Below are positions 1 to 15,875 of a stretch of 64,000 bases of DNA, one piece after another. The stretch comes from Eunapius fragilis (taxonomy: Eukaryota > Porifera > Demospongiae > Spongillida > Spongillidae), in NCBI GenBank assembly GCA_963681505.1, contig OY811993.1:462562-526561 (forward strand), given 5' to 3'. The translations under genes and the position numbers were made by a program. Each line of letters opens with the position of its first letter. The stretch's first letter is position 1. Under the pieces are notes generated by a model, which ran no database searches, had not been told where the DNA came from, and saw nothing but the letters and a program-made list of their open reading frames with translations.

Positions 1-46
1 CTTACCACCACCACACCCTACCCCCTACCCCACCACATCATCTCAC

Positions 47-4603
<4,557 letters not shown>

Positions 4604-4856
4604 ACACCTAAGTAGACCGTTCACGCTCTGTCACGCCCACAATGCCCGCAAAGGTCTCGCCTCGTGTCCAGGCTCTACTTTTGTATATTTATTTAACTGC
4701 CTCAATAACTGCTGCTGCAAAGGTTATGGTATATACCATATATGGGAAGCTCCCATCCCGGCTGGTTCACTTGTACAATAGAATAGAACACAAACACATT
4801 ACAATCACACAATGGAGGTGGTCAGACATGAAGGTGGTCCAATATGATGGAGGTGG

Positions 4857-7800
4857 CTAGAGCTCATATATAGATTTATGGCTCAACCGATGATCAGTTA
4901 AGCTAACTTCTATCTCAGATTTTTCCAAACGACACGGTATTTTCACACCCAGAGGTGGCCACGATGGGTCTATCTCCTTTAGGACATGCTTGTAACGGTT
5001 GCTAGGAGACCGCTTGCACCTCACAACACGCAGGATGGCATGAAACCACCGTGTGTGGAAGACATAGCTCTGTGGGGAGAGACAAATGGGATCACGAGCT
5101 CACGTCACATGACCACAAGCATATTCACACATGCAGGTCGCATGACATAATATAACCATGATGTGTGTCATATATGATCACTGCCTGCCAAGTGACCAGG
5201 TGATAAAATTATAGCATTATTTTATTTCCCCAAAAAGTTTGCCTCCATTAAAAAATACGCAACAAATCAGAAGAACAGATGGATGGTGTTGAAAATATGA
5301 AACGAAAATTTGCAAGTAAATGCAAAAAGTGAGTGCACCAATAAATAGAACACTACAATGTTCAAGGGATGAACATGTTTGGGTAAAATGGAAGTGTATC
5401 AAATCACTCACTTATGTCATATGGTGATAACATCTATCTTCGCATTACGTCACAAGAATTACCTCAATGATGGTACATGCATACCTCTATGGTCAGGGTG
5501 ATGACCACCAATGATGGTACATGCATACCTCTATGGTCAGAGTGATGACCACCAATGATGGTACATGCATACCTCTATGGTCAGAGTGATGACCACCAAT
5601 GATGGCACATGCATACATCTAGGGTCAGGGGTGATGAGCACCAATGATGGTACATGCATACCTCCAGGGTAAGGGTGATTATCATGAAGAGGATAGCCAG
5701 TTCCAACACGCCCACACGGAACAGGAGGTACGGATGCGGCACCATCTGTAGGAGTGACCACAGCCTGGGGACCCATGAGGCCGGACCCAAGATGAGGAAT
5801 ACGTTGCAAGGGGACAGGACCACCAGACAGAGAACAAAGAGGGCTAACCAAAGAATGAAGGCATCAGTCACAATAATCACACCATCTGAAGCCTCACCAT
5901 TGGTGTAGAGAGGCTTGCGATATGGAGGTCCTGTGGACAGACTGACAGCCAGAGATATGTACTGGAATATGGACGCTTGAAACACCACAGTGTTCTCACT
6001 GCATACAATGTTCTGACCCCCCACTGTGGGCAGCAGTGGTATATACCTGTGCATGGGAATGGGCACCAGAGGTATATACCTGTGCATGGGAATGGGCACC
6101 AGAGGTATATACCTGTGCATGGGAATGGGCACCAGAGGTATATACCTGTGCATGGGAATGGGCACCAGAGGTATATACCTGTGCATGGGAATGGGCACCA
6201 GAGGTATATACCTGTGCATGGGAATGGGCACCAGTGGTATCGGAAGTTTCACTAGAAACTTCCATATAGGATTTGACCCCGACTATGAAATCATTAAAAC
6301 AAGCGACCCGTTTATAACAAGACTCCTGAAGAGTGGATCATTTAGCTAGTTGTTTTAATCAAACGAGAAGACGAAAGTGAGTAATTTCGTCGTTTGTTTT
6401 ATGTCGCAAAATGGCATGGTTGTAGAGAACAAAGGATACTGCCCGTCCTCGTACCCAGTCCCGGAATTATCTCCTTCTTCTTGACTACGCATAACTTGGG
6501 ATAGGAACACATTTAAAGAATGGAAATTTCACCAAGAGCTTCAGAATTTGCTGGAAGAGTGCCTTCTGTGATCAAATACTTGATGGTATATTTTGGTAAT
6601 TGTATTGTTAGATTTGGGCCGTACTAAACGTTACTCGTATCACTATGGCAGAATCTTGACAAGTTTAGAATTGTCGATACCAAACCACAAAACTAAAGGA
6701 GCAGTAGCGAACGATTTAACAATCAACTAAGACGTATAATTAGATATCAAAATAAATGTAAAATAGTGACCAACTAAAGAAAACACTTTGTTGCTTCAAT
6801 CGTCGTTTGGTGTGATACCTATTTGTCAGTGAAGTTGTTTTTCTCGAAATGCCTTCATGTCAGAGAAAGAATATAGCGAAACAACGTGCAAAATACCTCG
6901 GCCTCAAGACGATGATTTAGAATCAGCATGGGCATGATTTCAGGAGAGGGACGTAAAAGTTAACTTCCCTCTCCGATACTTTGGTACCCAGATGCATGGA
7001 CGTCTAGATCTAGGGATGACATCACTCGCTATACAGGACAATACATAATATTCACAGTGATTTCAGTGATTTGGGTGTGAATAAAAATCAATGAAACAAG
7101 TAATCAAAAAATTCTCTATGAGAAAGTTGGTGGGGTATATAGGATTTGAAGGCAATAGTGGTGTAAAAAGCAAGGTCTTATCAGAAGGGAAAATGTAATA
7201 GACATATATTTAGCACATTTCTAGGGTATATGTTGTTTTTGTGCTAAATATAGGACTATACATTTTCTCTTCTGATAAGATCTTGCTTTTTACACTACTA
7301 TCACCTTCAAATCCTATATACCACCAACTTTCTCATAGAAAATGTTTTTAGTTACCTGTATATACCTGTGCTAGTAGCAATACATGAATGGTGTGGTGCA
7401 TGAACAGTTAACCCTATTCAACCTGCAGCAGCAAGGTTCCATGTGTAATTAACATACAGAAGGACAACTTACACCTTGTCCCCATAACAACAAAACTGAA
7501 CAGTTATAAGGTCATCATATTTTGTGGAGAATATGTTTGGCATTACAACAGCAGTACTGTCCATACTGTCCAGACAGCAGCACTGTCCAGACAGCAGTAC
7601 TGTCCAGACAGCAGTACTGTCCAGACAGCAGCACTGTCCAGACAGCAGTACTGTCCAGACAGCAGTACTGTCCAGACAGCAGCACTGTCCAGACAGCAGC
7701 ACTGTCCAGACAGCAGTACTGTCCAGACAGCAGTACTGTCCAGACAGCAGCACTGTCCAGACAGCAGCACTGTCCAGACAGCAGTACTGTCCAGACAGCA

Positions 7801-10338
7801 GTACTGTCCAGACAGCAGCACTGTCCAGACAGCAGCACTGTCCAGACAGCAGTACTGTCCAGACAGCAGTACTGTCCAGACAGCAGCACTGTCCAGACAG
7901 CAGTACTGTCCAGACAGCAGCACTGTCCAGACAGCAGCACTGTCCAGACAGCAGCACTGTCCAGACAGCAGTACTGTCCAGACAGCAGACTATTCTACAT
8001 CATGACTGCTTTGGTGAGCAAACAGTTAGCAGATTGAATTTATTAAACTAATAATCCAACATCAACATATCAGGGAAGCTACTATCACAAATAAAAGACC
8101 CACCCATAAGTGGACTCCACCCCTTTCCTTACCAGGCTCCACCCCTTTCCTTACCAGGCTCCACCCCTTTCCTTACCAGGCTCGACCCTGCAAGTACAGA
8201 AGAGACAGCACTTGGAAGGTCAGTATGAGAGTACCATGGACAAAGATGGAAAAGAAAACATCCAGACCAGCAAGTGTGCCGGGGGGGCGGAGCTTTGCCA
8301 GGTGGGGGTGTGGTCCTGTGAGACCCACTATTATGCGTGTGGTTGAGTGTGTGCGTGTGTGTGTGGGTTGTGTGTGTGTGTGGGTTGTGTGTGCGTGCGT
8401 GTACACACAATGCTATGAAAATGTTTCACAGAGGAATACAACAAGCCACGTACTGACGAATGCAAAAGACAGAATGATGAAGAAGTCGATGTAGAAGTAT
8501 TGGAGGTCACCCAGGTTGGACTCAAACTGCATCCAAAAGTGAAGTGATCTCATTACAAGAACACACATGAACACTCACAGCATAAAGTATGGCCGCCGAC
8601 ATGAACTGTGTGAGTGAATAGAGAGCCATGAACTTGAAGACACTGAAGGATGTGGTTAGGGCAGCTCTTCCCTCCATGATGACCTTGGGCACACAGGTGA
8701 TGTTGGGGACCTTGGAGGTGAAGGGAGAGGCCACACTAGCCTCTGCCTCTGACAGAGATATGCCTGCGTGGGCTGCCTTCAGGGCCTGGGGACCAGAGGC
8801 ATTACCTCATTGGTCACATGACCCATACACTTACCCCACAATCATTGGCTCCATCTCCACACATACCAACTCCATACCTGAAGGGGTGGGGTCATGTGAA
8901 GCCACACCCCCAACAGACCACACCTACCCTAGTCCCTGCAGATCTATTACCAGCTGAGCCTTCTGGTCAGGTGACATCCTGGCAAAGACTGTCCCTTTGA
9001 CCAACAACTAAAGCCCATGATGGATGAAGGAGTTTCAAAGAGGGTTAAAGGATAAAAGGTCAGAGGTCACCTTACCTTGGGCAAGAGGTCAGGGAAGTGT
9101 GCTCTGACGACATCATAAGACCTGCCATCAATGACGAGGGAGGAAGGTTTGTCCAACAGCTGGTCCTGATAGGGAGATACCACCTGACCTGTGAGGTATA
9201 GGAGGGGGAGGGAGGGGAAGGAGGGAGGGAGGGAGGGAGGGAGGGAAGGAGGGAGGGAGGGAGGGAGGGAGGGAGGGAGGGAAGGAGGGAGGGAAGGAGG
9301 GAGGGAGGGAAGGAGGGAGGGAGGGAGGGGGGAGGGAGGGAGGGGGGAGGGAGGGAGGGGGGAGGGAGGGGGAAGGAGGGGGAGGGAGGTTTGGAAAGGA
9401 GGGAGAGGGGGAGGGAAGTATGATGAAATGGAGGGAATGGGGAGGAGGTGAAGGGGAGGGGGAGGGCACTGTGCAGCACTCTAACTTTCAACAAGTTTCC
9501 CAGCTTGAGTGCTTTGAAGGAGAAAAGCAAGGTTTGACCCTTCCTTGAGGAGGTGAAAGGTCACAGAGGGTGTGGAGGAGGCGGAGTCAGCCTTCACCAT
9601 AATGGCCTGGTGGTCTGGGTCTATCATACCACACTCACGTGCCACTGATACTGCCGTGAGAAGGTTGTCTCCTGGGAGAGGGATGGGGAGGAGGAAGTGT
9701 AAGAGTCTACCGGGAGAGGGATGGGGAGGAGGAAGTATAATAGTCTACCAGGACGGATGGGGAGGAGGAAGTCTACCGGGAGGGGATGGGGAGGAGGAAG
9801 TGTAAGAGTCTACCGGGAGAGGGATGGGGAGGAGGTAGTGTAAGACTTTACCAGGAGAGGGATGGGGAGGAGGAAGTGTAAGACTTTACCAGGAGAGGGA
9901 TGGGGAGGAGGAAGTGTAAGAGTCTACCGGGAGAGGGATGGGGAGGAGGAAGTGTAAGACTTTACCAGGAGAGGGATGGGGAGGGGACAATAATGCACAT
10001 GTCGATGGATAATTATGCAGCTGTGAGTGGTGGATATATCCAGCAGCTAATGTTGGGTCTGGGCACTGCAGTGAGGGGTATGTCCATGACCGATATTGAG
10101 GGGAAGATGGTGCAGACTGGTCCTAAGCATCTGCCCCTCATAACTATCCCCACCCCTAACCATGCCCACTTCCTGGTCTCACACCACATCATCACCACAT
10201 CATCTCACCGGTAACCATGACAGTCCTGATGTTAGCATTCTTGAGAACAGAGATGACAGGAGTGGTCTCAGGTTTGAGAGAGTTCTTCATGATGATCAGT
10301 CCACCAAACTCAAGGTCACACTCCACCATGTCCCTGTG

Positions 10339-10369
<31 letters not shown>

Positions 10370-10568
10370 ACACACACAAAGGTCACATGCCTACATTCCC
10401 CAACATAACAACACACACAGAGCAAACCTCTCTATTCTGTCGGTCTTATGCCATGATACATGCATAGTACGATGACCAATAGCCAACACCCTCATCCCCT
10501 TCTGAGTGAAAGAGCTGAGAACATCAAAGAAATCCTCTGGAACTAAACACACACGTACACACAAAAAC

Positions 10569-10601
<33 letters not shown>

Positions 10602-10642
10602 AAAACACACACACAAACACACACACAAACACACAGACACAG

Positions 10643-10676
<34 letters not shown>

Positions 10677-11552
10677 ACAGTGAGGTAATGGTTGAAGACA
10701 CATTCAAACACATACTGGTCTCAGGTCTGCACAACTTCCTAATCTTCTCTGGGGCACCCTTCACATAGACATGGAACAACTTGGGGTCATGGGAGGGTAG
10801 GGTCTTTACTAGAACACTCATACGCTGATCAGAGGGAGGGGTACTTCACATCACACCATACATATGGTAGTCTGGTCTGCTAACCTGGAGCTCAGATGAG
10901 AAGGTGAACTGTTTCATGATCCCCAGTTCAACATCTTCATGTCCCCCAGCTTGGGGAGGCTTGACTATGGTTGGAATGATCATATCAAACCTCTTGGTGT
11001 CTTCTCCCGGCTCTTCCAGGGTCTGGGGAGGAGGAAGAGGGCAAATGATGAAGGATAATGAGAGGGGCTTACCCATCCGGTACTGTTGAACATCTTAATG
11101 TCCAGAGGGTCTCCAAGCAGCTGTCCATTGATGAGGGTGAGGGAGTGGCAGGTGGCCATACCATAGAGGAGTGGGCAGGGGAGGAGGGAGGAGGGGTCTG
11201 TAACCATGGGAGAAAACCTATTGATAGGATAAAGATAAGAACATTGCACTACCAGTACAAAGATGGCTGACTGTTGGTTTGTGGCAGTGGTGACTCCTTC
11301 CATGTCTAGACTGTCTTCAGTGAGGGTACCAGTTTTGTCAAAACACACCAACTTGATCTTTCCACAAACATTAACCCTGTTCAGGAGGTGATAAAACACA
11401 CAATGGGCCACCAATCATAACAAAACCTATCCATTAGCTGTGGACATTATTTTTAAAATAATGTTTGCAATCATATGTAGTGGTATTACAAACTATTAGA
11501 GCTATCATCAAACCACATCTGCAAACCACCAAACACGCACACACACACACAC

Positions 11553-11617
<65 letters not shown>

Positions 11618-13889
11618 CATTACTGGTTCATTAAGATTATGTCATAACCACACTCAGACCCATGTGACTCAGACCCATGTGACCCCGCCCACCTTACCTC
11701 TGAGGACTGATGCAGTAGATCTGTTGTTTCTTCAGCCTCTGGAGAGCATACACTGTGCCCACAGTGAGGGCAGCAGGGAGGGCCGGGGGGACCACTATAG
11801 TGATGACATCGAACGCCCTGATGACAGTCTCATGGACATCATAGCGACTTATTCCAAGGATAATAAGAGTGTAACAGAAGCCAATGAGTGCTTGTGGAAG
11901 GAAGATAGGACATGATGGTACCCACATCACAACGCACATGCACCCATACCTCACCACACATGTACCCACACCTCACCATACACATGCACCCACACCTCAC
12001 CACACACATGCACCCACACCTCACTACACCTCACCACACACATGTATACATACCCACCACTGAAAGTAGCAAGACAAATTTGATAGCATCCAAGTAAAAC
12101 TTAAAATTAAGAGGTTTTGGGAAGAGAATAGACCTCACCATACCACCCCTGGAAGTTGAGAACCCTAGAGGTGGAGATGGTGTAGAGGTGGAGATGGTGT
12201 AGGGGTGGAGATGGTGTAGGGGTGGAGATGGTGTAGGGGTGGAGATGGTGTAGAGGTGGAGATGGTGTAGGGGTGGAGATGGTGTAGAGGTGGAGATGGT
12301 GTAGAGGTGGAGATGGTGTAGGGGTGGAGATGGTGTAGAGGTGGAGATGGTGTAGAGGTGGTAGGGGTGGAGATGGTGTAGAGGTGGAGATGGTGTAGGG
12401 GTGGAGATGGTGTAGAGGTGGAGATGGTGTAGGGGTGGAGATGGTGTAGGGGTGGAGATGGTGTAGAGGTGGAGATGGTGTAGGGGTGGAGATGGTGTAG
12501 GGGTGGAGATGGTGTAGGGGTGGAGATGGTGTAGGGGTGGAGGAGATATGCATCACGTGTCATGGTTAGAGGGGGGTACACACACCTGTTCTCGCTACCA
12601 CAGCCAAAACAGAAGAGTTGCTGTAGAACCTTGTCTGGATGACCTGGGTCCCTCCATATATGGTATGATGTTTGTGCTTCTCATAATGATATGTTTCATC
12701 CTGAATATTTGGTAGCTGTGTCTTCATCACGGGTACACTCTCACCTGGAGGTGACCAGCCATTATAAATCCTTTATTCTTAACAGCTCCTGATGACCAAC
12801 ATCACCCACCTCTTGATGACCATCATCACCTCAAGGTGACCCACCTCTTGATGACCATCATCACTTCAAGGTGACCCACCTCTTGATGACAATGATCACC
12901 TCAAGGTGACCCACCTCTTGATGACCATCGTCACCTCATCTCTTATGACAACCTTACCAGCATGCATCTATAAGTACAACTAACCATGCATGCAGACTTA
13001 ATAACCACAATAATCGTAATAACCAACTGTACAGCCTTTAATAACCGCAATAATCCTAATAACGTACAGGACTTATGACATCACTTGGTACACTACACAC
13101 ACGTGCTGACTGCTGCAGACTACCATTCATTCCTGTTAACGTGCAGACCATAAATGGTATAGCTTTCCGACTGGGGGTGCACAGGGGGCAAACATTCATG
13201 CTGCATAAACCTGCATTAGGTAATCCTGGACATTTTAACCACACACCTTATACCCACCAGGGAGGGAGGCCTCATTGACTACACCTCCTGTACCCACCCA
13301 CCTGTGACCACACCCCCTGTACCCACCAGTGAGGGAGGCCTCATTGACTACACCTCCTGTACCCACCCACCTGTGACCACACCCCCTGTACCCACCCACC
13401 AGTGACCACACCCCCTGTACCCACCAGTGAGGGAGGCCTCATTGACAATGGCTGTACCAGTGAGAAGGACAGCATCACAAGGCATACTCATCCCTGTTGG
13501 AGGGATCACCATCACATCACCAGGGACCAGGGACTCTCCTGGTACATCATGGAGCTCTAGGAAATACAAACACAATGTGAGCATGTCTCTATAGTCATGT
13601 GACCATGTCTCTATGGTCATGTGACCATGTCTCCATAGTCATGTGACCATGTCTTTATGGTCATGTGACCATGCTCTACAGTCATGTGACCATGTCTCTA
13701 TAGTCATGTGACCATGTCTCTACAGTCATGTGACCATGTCTCTATAGTCATGTGATCCTTACCTCTGCCGTCTCTGATAACAGTGACGGTACAGTTCTGT
13801 TTGACCATGTCATGAAGCTGCTGCATGTTCCTTCGCGTTTGGATCAAACTGGCAATTATTGATGATGAAGACATCAAGACAATGACTCC

Positions 13890-13952
<63 letters not shown>

Positions 13953-15077
13953 GTGTGTATTAATATATGAGTAAGATCTCAATTAGTGCACACCTGCATA
14001 ATAGTAGTATTGTTCGTTCAGCCATACTGTTATACACAAGATCTGGAATATGAAGAAGGGGTGGAGGACTTCCTCCACAAACAGAAGGTGGTAAGGCTTC
14101 ACAGGAACATCGATTGAGTTAGGACCATACTGGAGAAGTCTGGGGAAGTGGGAAAGGAGAATATCATGGTTATGATGGGGAGCGCTTAATTGGAGCCATA
14201 TAGTTCTTGTGTTAATAATTTTAGAATTGTTGTACTGCTAAATATGATATAGCTATGACATCATGCTGCAGTGCCTGTCCTGGTATAGCTATGACATCAC
14301 ACTGCAGTACCTGTCCTGGTATAGCTATGTAACAGGACATCACGCTGCAGTACCTGTCCTGGTGGTCTTCGTGTTGAAGCCCACCGTCCATTGCACATAC
14401 AGCTCCACATTTAACACCTCTGTCCAGCCCTCTGTGGGTGGGCACGAATAAGGACCTCCCTCCTTAAATTGCGCGCCCCAACTCACCTTAGCAGCACAAA
14501 CTTGTGGATGTCGTCCGCATACAGATAACGGAGGTAGCGGTGGACGAAGTACCTGACTGTAGCGGCGGGCGCGGGCGCATTGACAGTGCGGTACGCGAGC
14601 CTACGCCCCCCGGGGCTGGCGACGAGGGGGTCTTCTTCGCTTCTCTCGAGGTTCTGCTCCCGCGCCATGGAGAACCCGCGCACGCGCTCCACGCATTGCT
14701 TGCCGTCCAGGTTCTACACACGGGTAGGCATTACGTAACCCCCCCCATAGCTACGTTGGCTACTTACCACCACGATGACGTAACGAGCTTCGTTCAGCGG
14801 ACACCGCCTACACACCAGCTTCAGCCATTGCGCTGGTAACCAGTACGCCAGCAGGAGCCCGCCACAGAGCGGGAGTATAGCCAGCGAGTAAAACAAAGCT
14901 GACCTAACGATGCTGACTGTATAACCAGTTTGAGGCTTGGGAGGGGAGCGATGCGTGAGTGTGTGGATAACTACTAACTGGTATTCTTACAGGACAGGGA
15001 TCTATCTCCTGATCTGGAGTGGTTTGCTCTGCGACGTTGGAGGCGTTTTCTTCAAGCTTAGATGCATCAGCGTCCAT
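4857..15077 (-). CDS. ATP13A2-like: P5B-type cation/polyamine-transporting ATPase, copy B (24-exon model)
   Basis: P-type ATPase of the P5B group, which exports polyamines across late endosome or lysosome membranes. Exons read on the minus strand: 15077-14991, 14935-14768, 14713-14487, 14139-13994, 13888-13763, 13556-13425, 12744-12586, 12164-12054, 11890-11698, 11376-11073, 11022-10885, 10824-10716, 10542-10428, 10333-10209, 9671-9486, 9188-9076, 9007-8928, 8877-8835, 8785-8579, 8526-8454, 8327-8177, 6046-5898, 5843-5662, 5069-4857. All phases agree and the sum is 3537 nt, or 1178 residues, the usual family length. Visible motifs: N-terminal hydrophobic hairpin in exon 2, LTGES split by the exon 6/7 junction, PPALPAAL (P5B M4 signature), DKTGTLTED with Asp near residue 463, KGAPE, VMVTGD across exons 14/15, CGDGANDCG near residues 846-854, and a C-terminal region closest to ATP13A2 (ENTVVF, KPLYTN, WPPL). 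Weak points are the exon 15 donor (GTTAGA) and the 54-nt intron between exons 22 and 23, which is also open in frame. The start ATG gives an N-terminus parallel to copy A. Confidence 0.9.
5460..5665 (-). repeat. 45-bp tandem repeat copying the exon 23 donor junction
   Basis: On the minus strand exon 23 ends ACCCTGGAG and the intron starts GTATGCATG. About 4.5 copies of a 45-bp unit follow, each containing an exon-like ATCACTCTGACCATAGAG followed by GTATGCATG. The repeat unit is therefore the last ~20 exon bases plus the first ~25 intron bases. One copy (near 5612) has a changed exon-side sequence (GAT before GT). Confidence 0.85.
6038..6235 (-). repeat. 33-bp tandem repeat that copies the exon 22 splice acceptor six times
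   Basis: Read on the minus strand, every 33-bp unit contains CCCATGCACAG followed by GTATATACC, which is the acceptor and first bases of exon 22 of copy B. Acceptors lie at 6046, 6079, 6112, 6145, 6178 and 6211. Because 33 is divisible by three and the units are open in frame, use of an upstream acceptor would add 11-residue units ([11 protein letters not shown]). Confidence 0.9.
6241..6560. mobile_element. Non-autonomous repeat with GGAAGTTTC end (copy 1)
   Basis: Begins with ggaagtttc/gaaacttcc and atataggatttgaccccgac, then contains a CCCGTCCTCGTACCCAGTC block. The same blocks in reverse order occur at 34050-34430, and a related stretch lies at 52165-52330. It sits directly beside the 33-bp acceptor repeat. 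Confidence 0.6.
7095..7358. mobile_element. Hairpin MITE, family M1 (copy 1)
   Basis: Two ~125-bp arms with inverted complementarity: the left arm has attctctatgagaaagttgg and the right arm ccaccaactttctcatagaa, meeting near ctagggtatatgttgttttt. Copies occur at 33542-33831 and 44205-44420. It lies in the large intron of ATPase copy B. Confidence 0.85.
7546..7988. repeat. 17-bp minisatellite, about 26 copies
   Basis: Units of cagcactgtccagacag and cagtactgtccagacag. Because 17 is not divisible by three, all frames stay open, producing spurious ORFs of 120-175 codons. Confidence 0.95.
8112..8182 (-). repeat. 22-bp repeat giving three tandem 5' splice sites at exon 21
   Basis: The string ccttaccaggctccacccct recurs every 22 bp, so on the minus strand the donor CTG/GTAAGG occurs at 8177 and again 22 and 44 bp further on. 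Use of the inner donors would shift the reading frame, because 22 is not divisible by three. Confidence 0.8.
8338..8403. repeat. TG-rich microsatellite
   Basis: Imperfect TG/CG repeats directly upstream (on the minus strand) of exon 21 of ATPase copy B. Confidence 0.85.
8835..8877 (-). other. 43-nt micro-exon carrying the P-type hinge motif (exon 18 of copy B)
   Basis: The acceptor ends CCCTTCAG and the donor is GTAAGTG. The exon reads [14 protein letters not shown] with phase 2 in and phase 0 out, fitting both neighbours. In P-type ATPases GDGxND binds the Mg-phosphate site of the P domain, so skipping this exon would kill the enzyme and shift the frame. It was found only by requiring the missing motif between exons 17 and 19. 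Confidence 0.85.
9195..9420. repeat. GGGA/GGAA purine tract
   Basis: Some 220 bp of (GGGA)n with GGAA and GGGG interruptions in the intron before exon 16 of copy B. It begins about 8 bp upstream of the acceptor of that exon, so on the transcribed strand it forms a very long polypyrimidine tract. Confidence 0.9.
9660..9990 (-). repeat. About 38-bp minisatellite built on the exon 15 acceptor region
   Basis: Units of gggagagggatggggaggaggaagtgtaagagtctacc type (20-base core gggatggggaggaggaagtg) run from the acceptor of exon 15 (9671) outward. On the minus strand this is a pyrimidine-rich CCATCCCTCTCCC tract ending in the splice AG, then repeated upstream about eight times with indels. Confidence 0.75.
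10555..10680. repeat. Interrupted (CA)n tract in copy B, homologous to 357-485
   Basis: CA repeats broken by AAAA and CAGA changes between exons 12 and 13 of copy B. Confidence 0.9.
11537..11615. repeat. (CA)n microsatellite in intron 9 of copy B
   Basis: About 38 CA units with one CG change; the same position in copy C holds a shorter tract (36101-36129). Confidence 0.9.
12172..12540. repeat. 16-bp minisatellite in intron 7 of copy B
   Basis: About 23 copies of gggtggagatggtgta (a/g variants) begin right at the exon 8 acceptor (12165). Copy A has an unrelated repeat at the same position (2063-2410), so the two arrays arose independently at homologous sites. Confidence 0.85.
12780..12945. 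repeat. About 35-bp repeat in intron 6 of copy B
   Basis: Four to five units of acctcaaggtgacccacctc plus ttgatgaccatcatc. Confidence 0.75.
13255..13440 (-). repeat. Duplicated 3' end of exon 6 (copy B) with its donor site
   Basis: The true end of exon 6 (VNEASLTG followed by GTGGGTAC) is at 13425. The same exon end and donor reappear twice downstream, near 13330 and 13262, as gagggaggcctcattgac blocks separated by ACACCCCCTGTACCCACC units. These are partial exon copies inside the intron. Confidence 0.75.
13570..13755. repeat. 22-bp minisatellite in intron 5 of copy B
   Basis: Same unit and same intron as in copy A (2915-3160), with fewer copies. It was shared by duplication or spread by conversion. 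Confidence 0.85.
13892..13950. repeat. (TG)n microsatellite next to the exon 5 acceptor of copy B
   Basis: TG repeats start at the acceptor; copy A has the same arrangement at 3294-3330. Confidence 0.9.
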
Positions 15078-15554
15078 CAGCTGTGAACAACAGTACTATA
15101 AAATATAATACTCTAGAAGGCGTACGCGTGACCTGCCATGAATTTTGCCACGATGGCTACTATTACGTCACTAACATAACAAAAACAAAAAAAAATAACA
15201 ATTCCCTTTCTTCGCACTTGGCGAAATTCACGACCATCTGAAGCATGATGAGGCTGGTTTGCTGCGTGGGAATAGAGGGATCCAACGTCAAATATGTACA
15301 AGCTGCAATCACAACAATGGACCAATAGAATGGAAGAAAAATTAAAAATGGAAGTTACAAATTAAAAATACCGGTAAATAAAATCAGATGAAGAGAACCA
15401 ATGAAAGAAATGAAAGAATTGCCTGGAAGGTAACAGCACATTCTTCAGGGATACCTACATTTATCTAGGATCGATTGATATTAACAACTGTGGTACCAGT
15501 AAGTGGTTAGACAATGCACATGGGGCCGGGTGTCAAAGCTGCTGTTCCTTCCAA

Positions 15555-15875
15555 TCTAGTCTGGGGACCAACTGGTGGACAAGTGAAGCTCTCTGTTGTG
15601 CCCTCTGAGGGCTAGGGGCTGAAGCTCTCTGTTGTGCCCTCTGAGGGCTAGGAGCTGAAGCTTTCTGTTGTACCCTCTGAGGGCTAGGGGCTGAAGCTCT
15701 CTGTTGTGCCCTCTGAGGGCTAGGGGCTGAAGCTCTCTGTTGTGCCCTCTGAGGGCTAGGAGCTGAAGCTTTCTGTTGTGCCCTCTGAGGGCTAGGGGCT
15801 GAAGCTCTCTGTTGTACCCTCTGAGGGCTAGGGGCTGAAGCTCTCTGTTGTACCCTCTGAGGGCTTGGCTTTACA
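15555..15875. repeat. 36-bp minisatellite, about nine copies
   Basis: The unit is gccctctgagggctaggggc plus tgaagctctctgttgt. Thirty-six is divisible by three, so the minus strand carries an in-frame 12-residue repeat (RVQQRASAPSPQ) within a 155-codon ORF (16000-15533). No homologous domain is recognised, so I treat it as repeat rather than gene. Confidence 0.9.

Noticed and set aside
5581-6252. 223-codon minus ORF with repeated [11 protein letters not shown] head, as one exon
   Set aside because: Its frame is exons 22-23 of the ATPase plus upstream intron repeats. The acceptor at 6046 gives the best fit to the family (W-Y-I-P-L), so the repeated head is treated as intron unless transcripts show otherwise.
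7469-8051. Several ORFs of 120-175 codons on both strands
   Set aside because: Produced by the 17-bp repeat; no head or tail with coding character.
9072-9530. 152-codon Pro/Ser-rich minus ORF
   Set aside because: Mostly translation of the GGGA tract; only its ends overlap real ATPase exons, in another frame.
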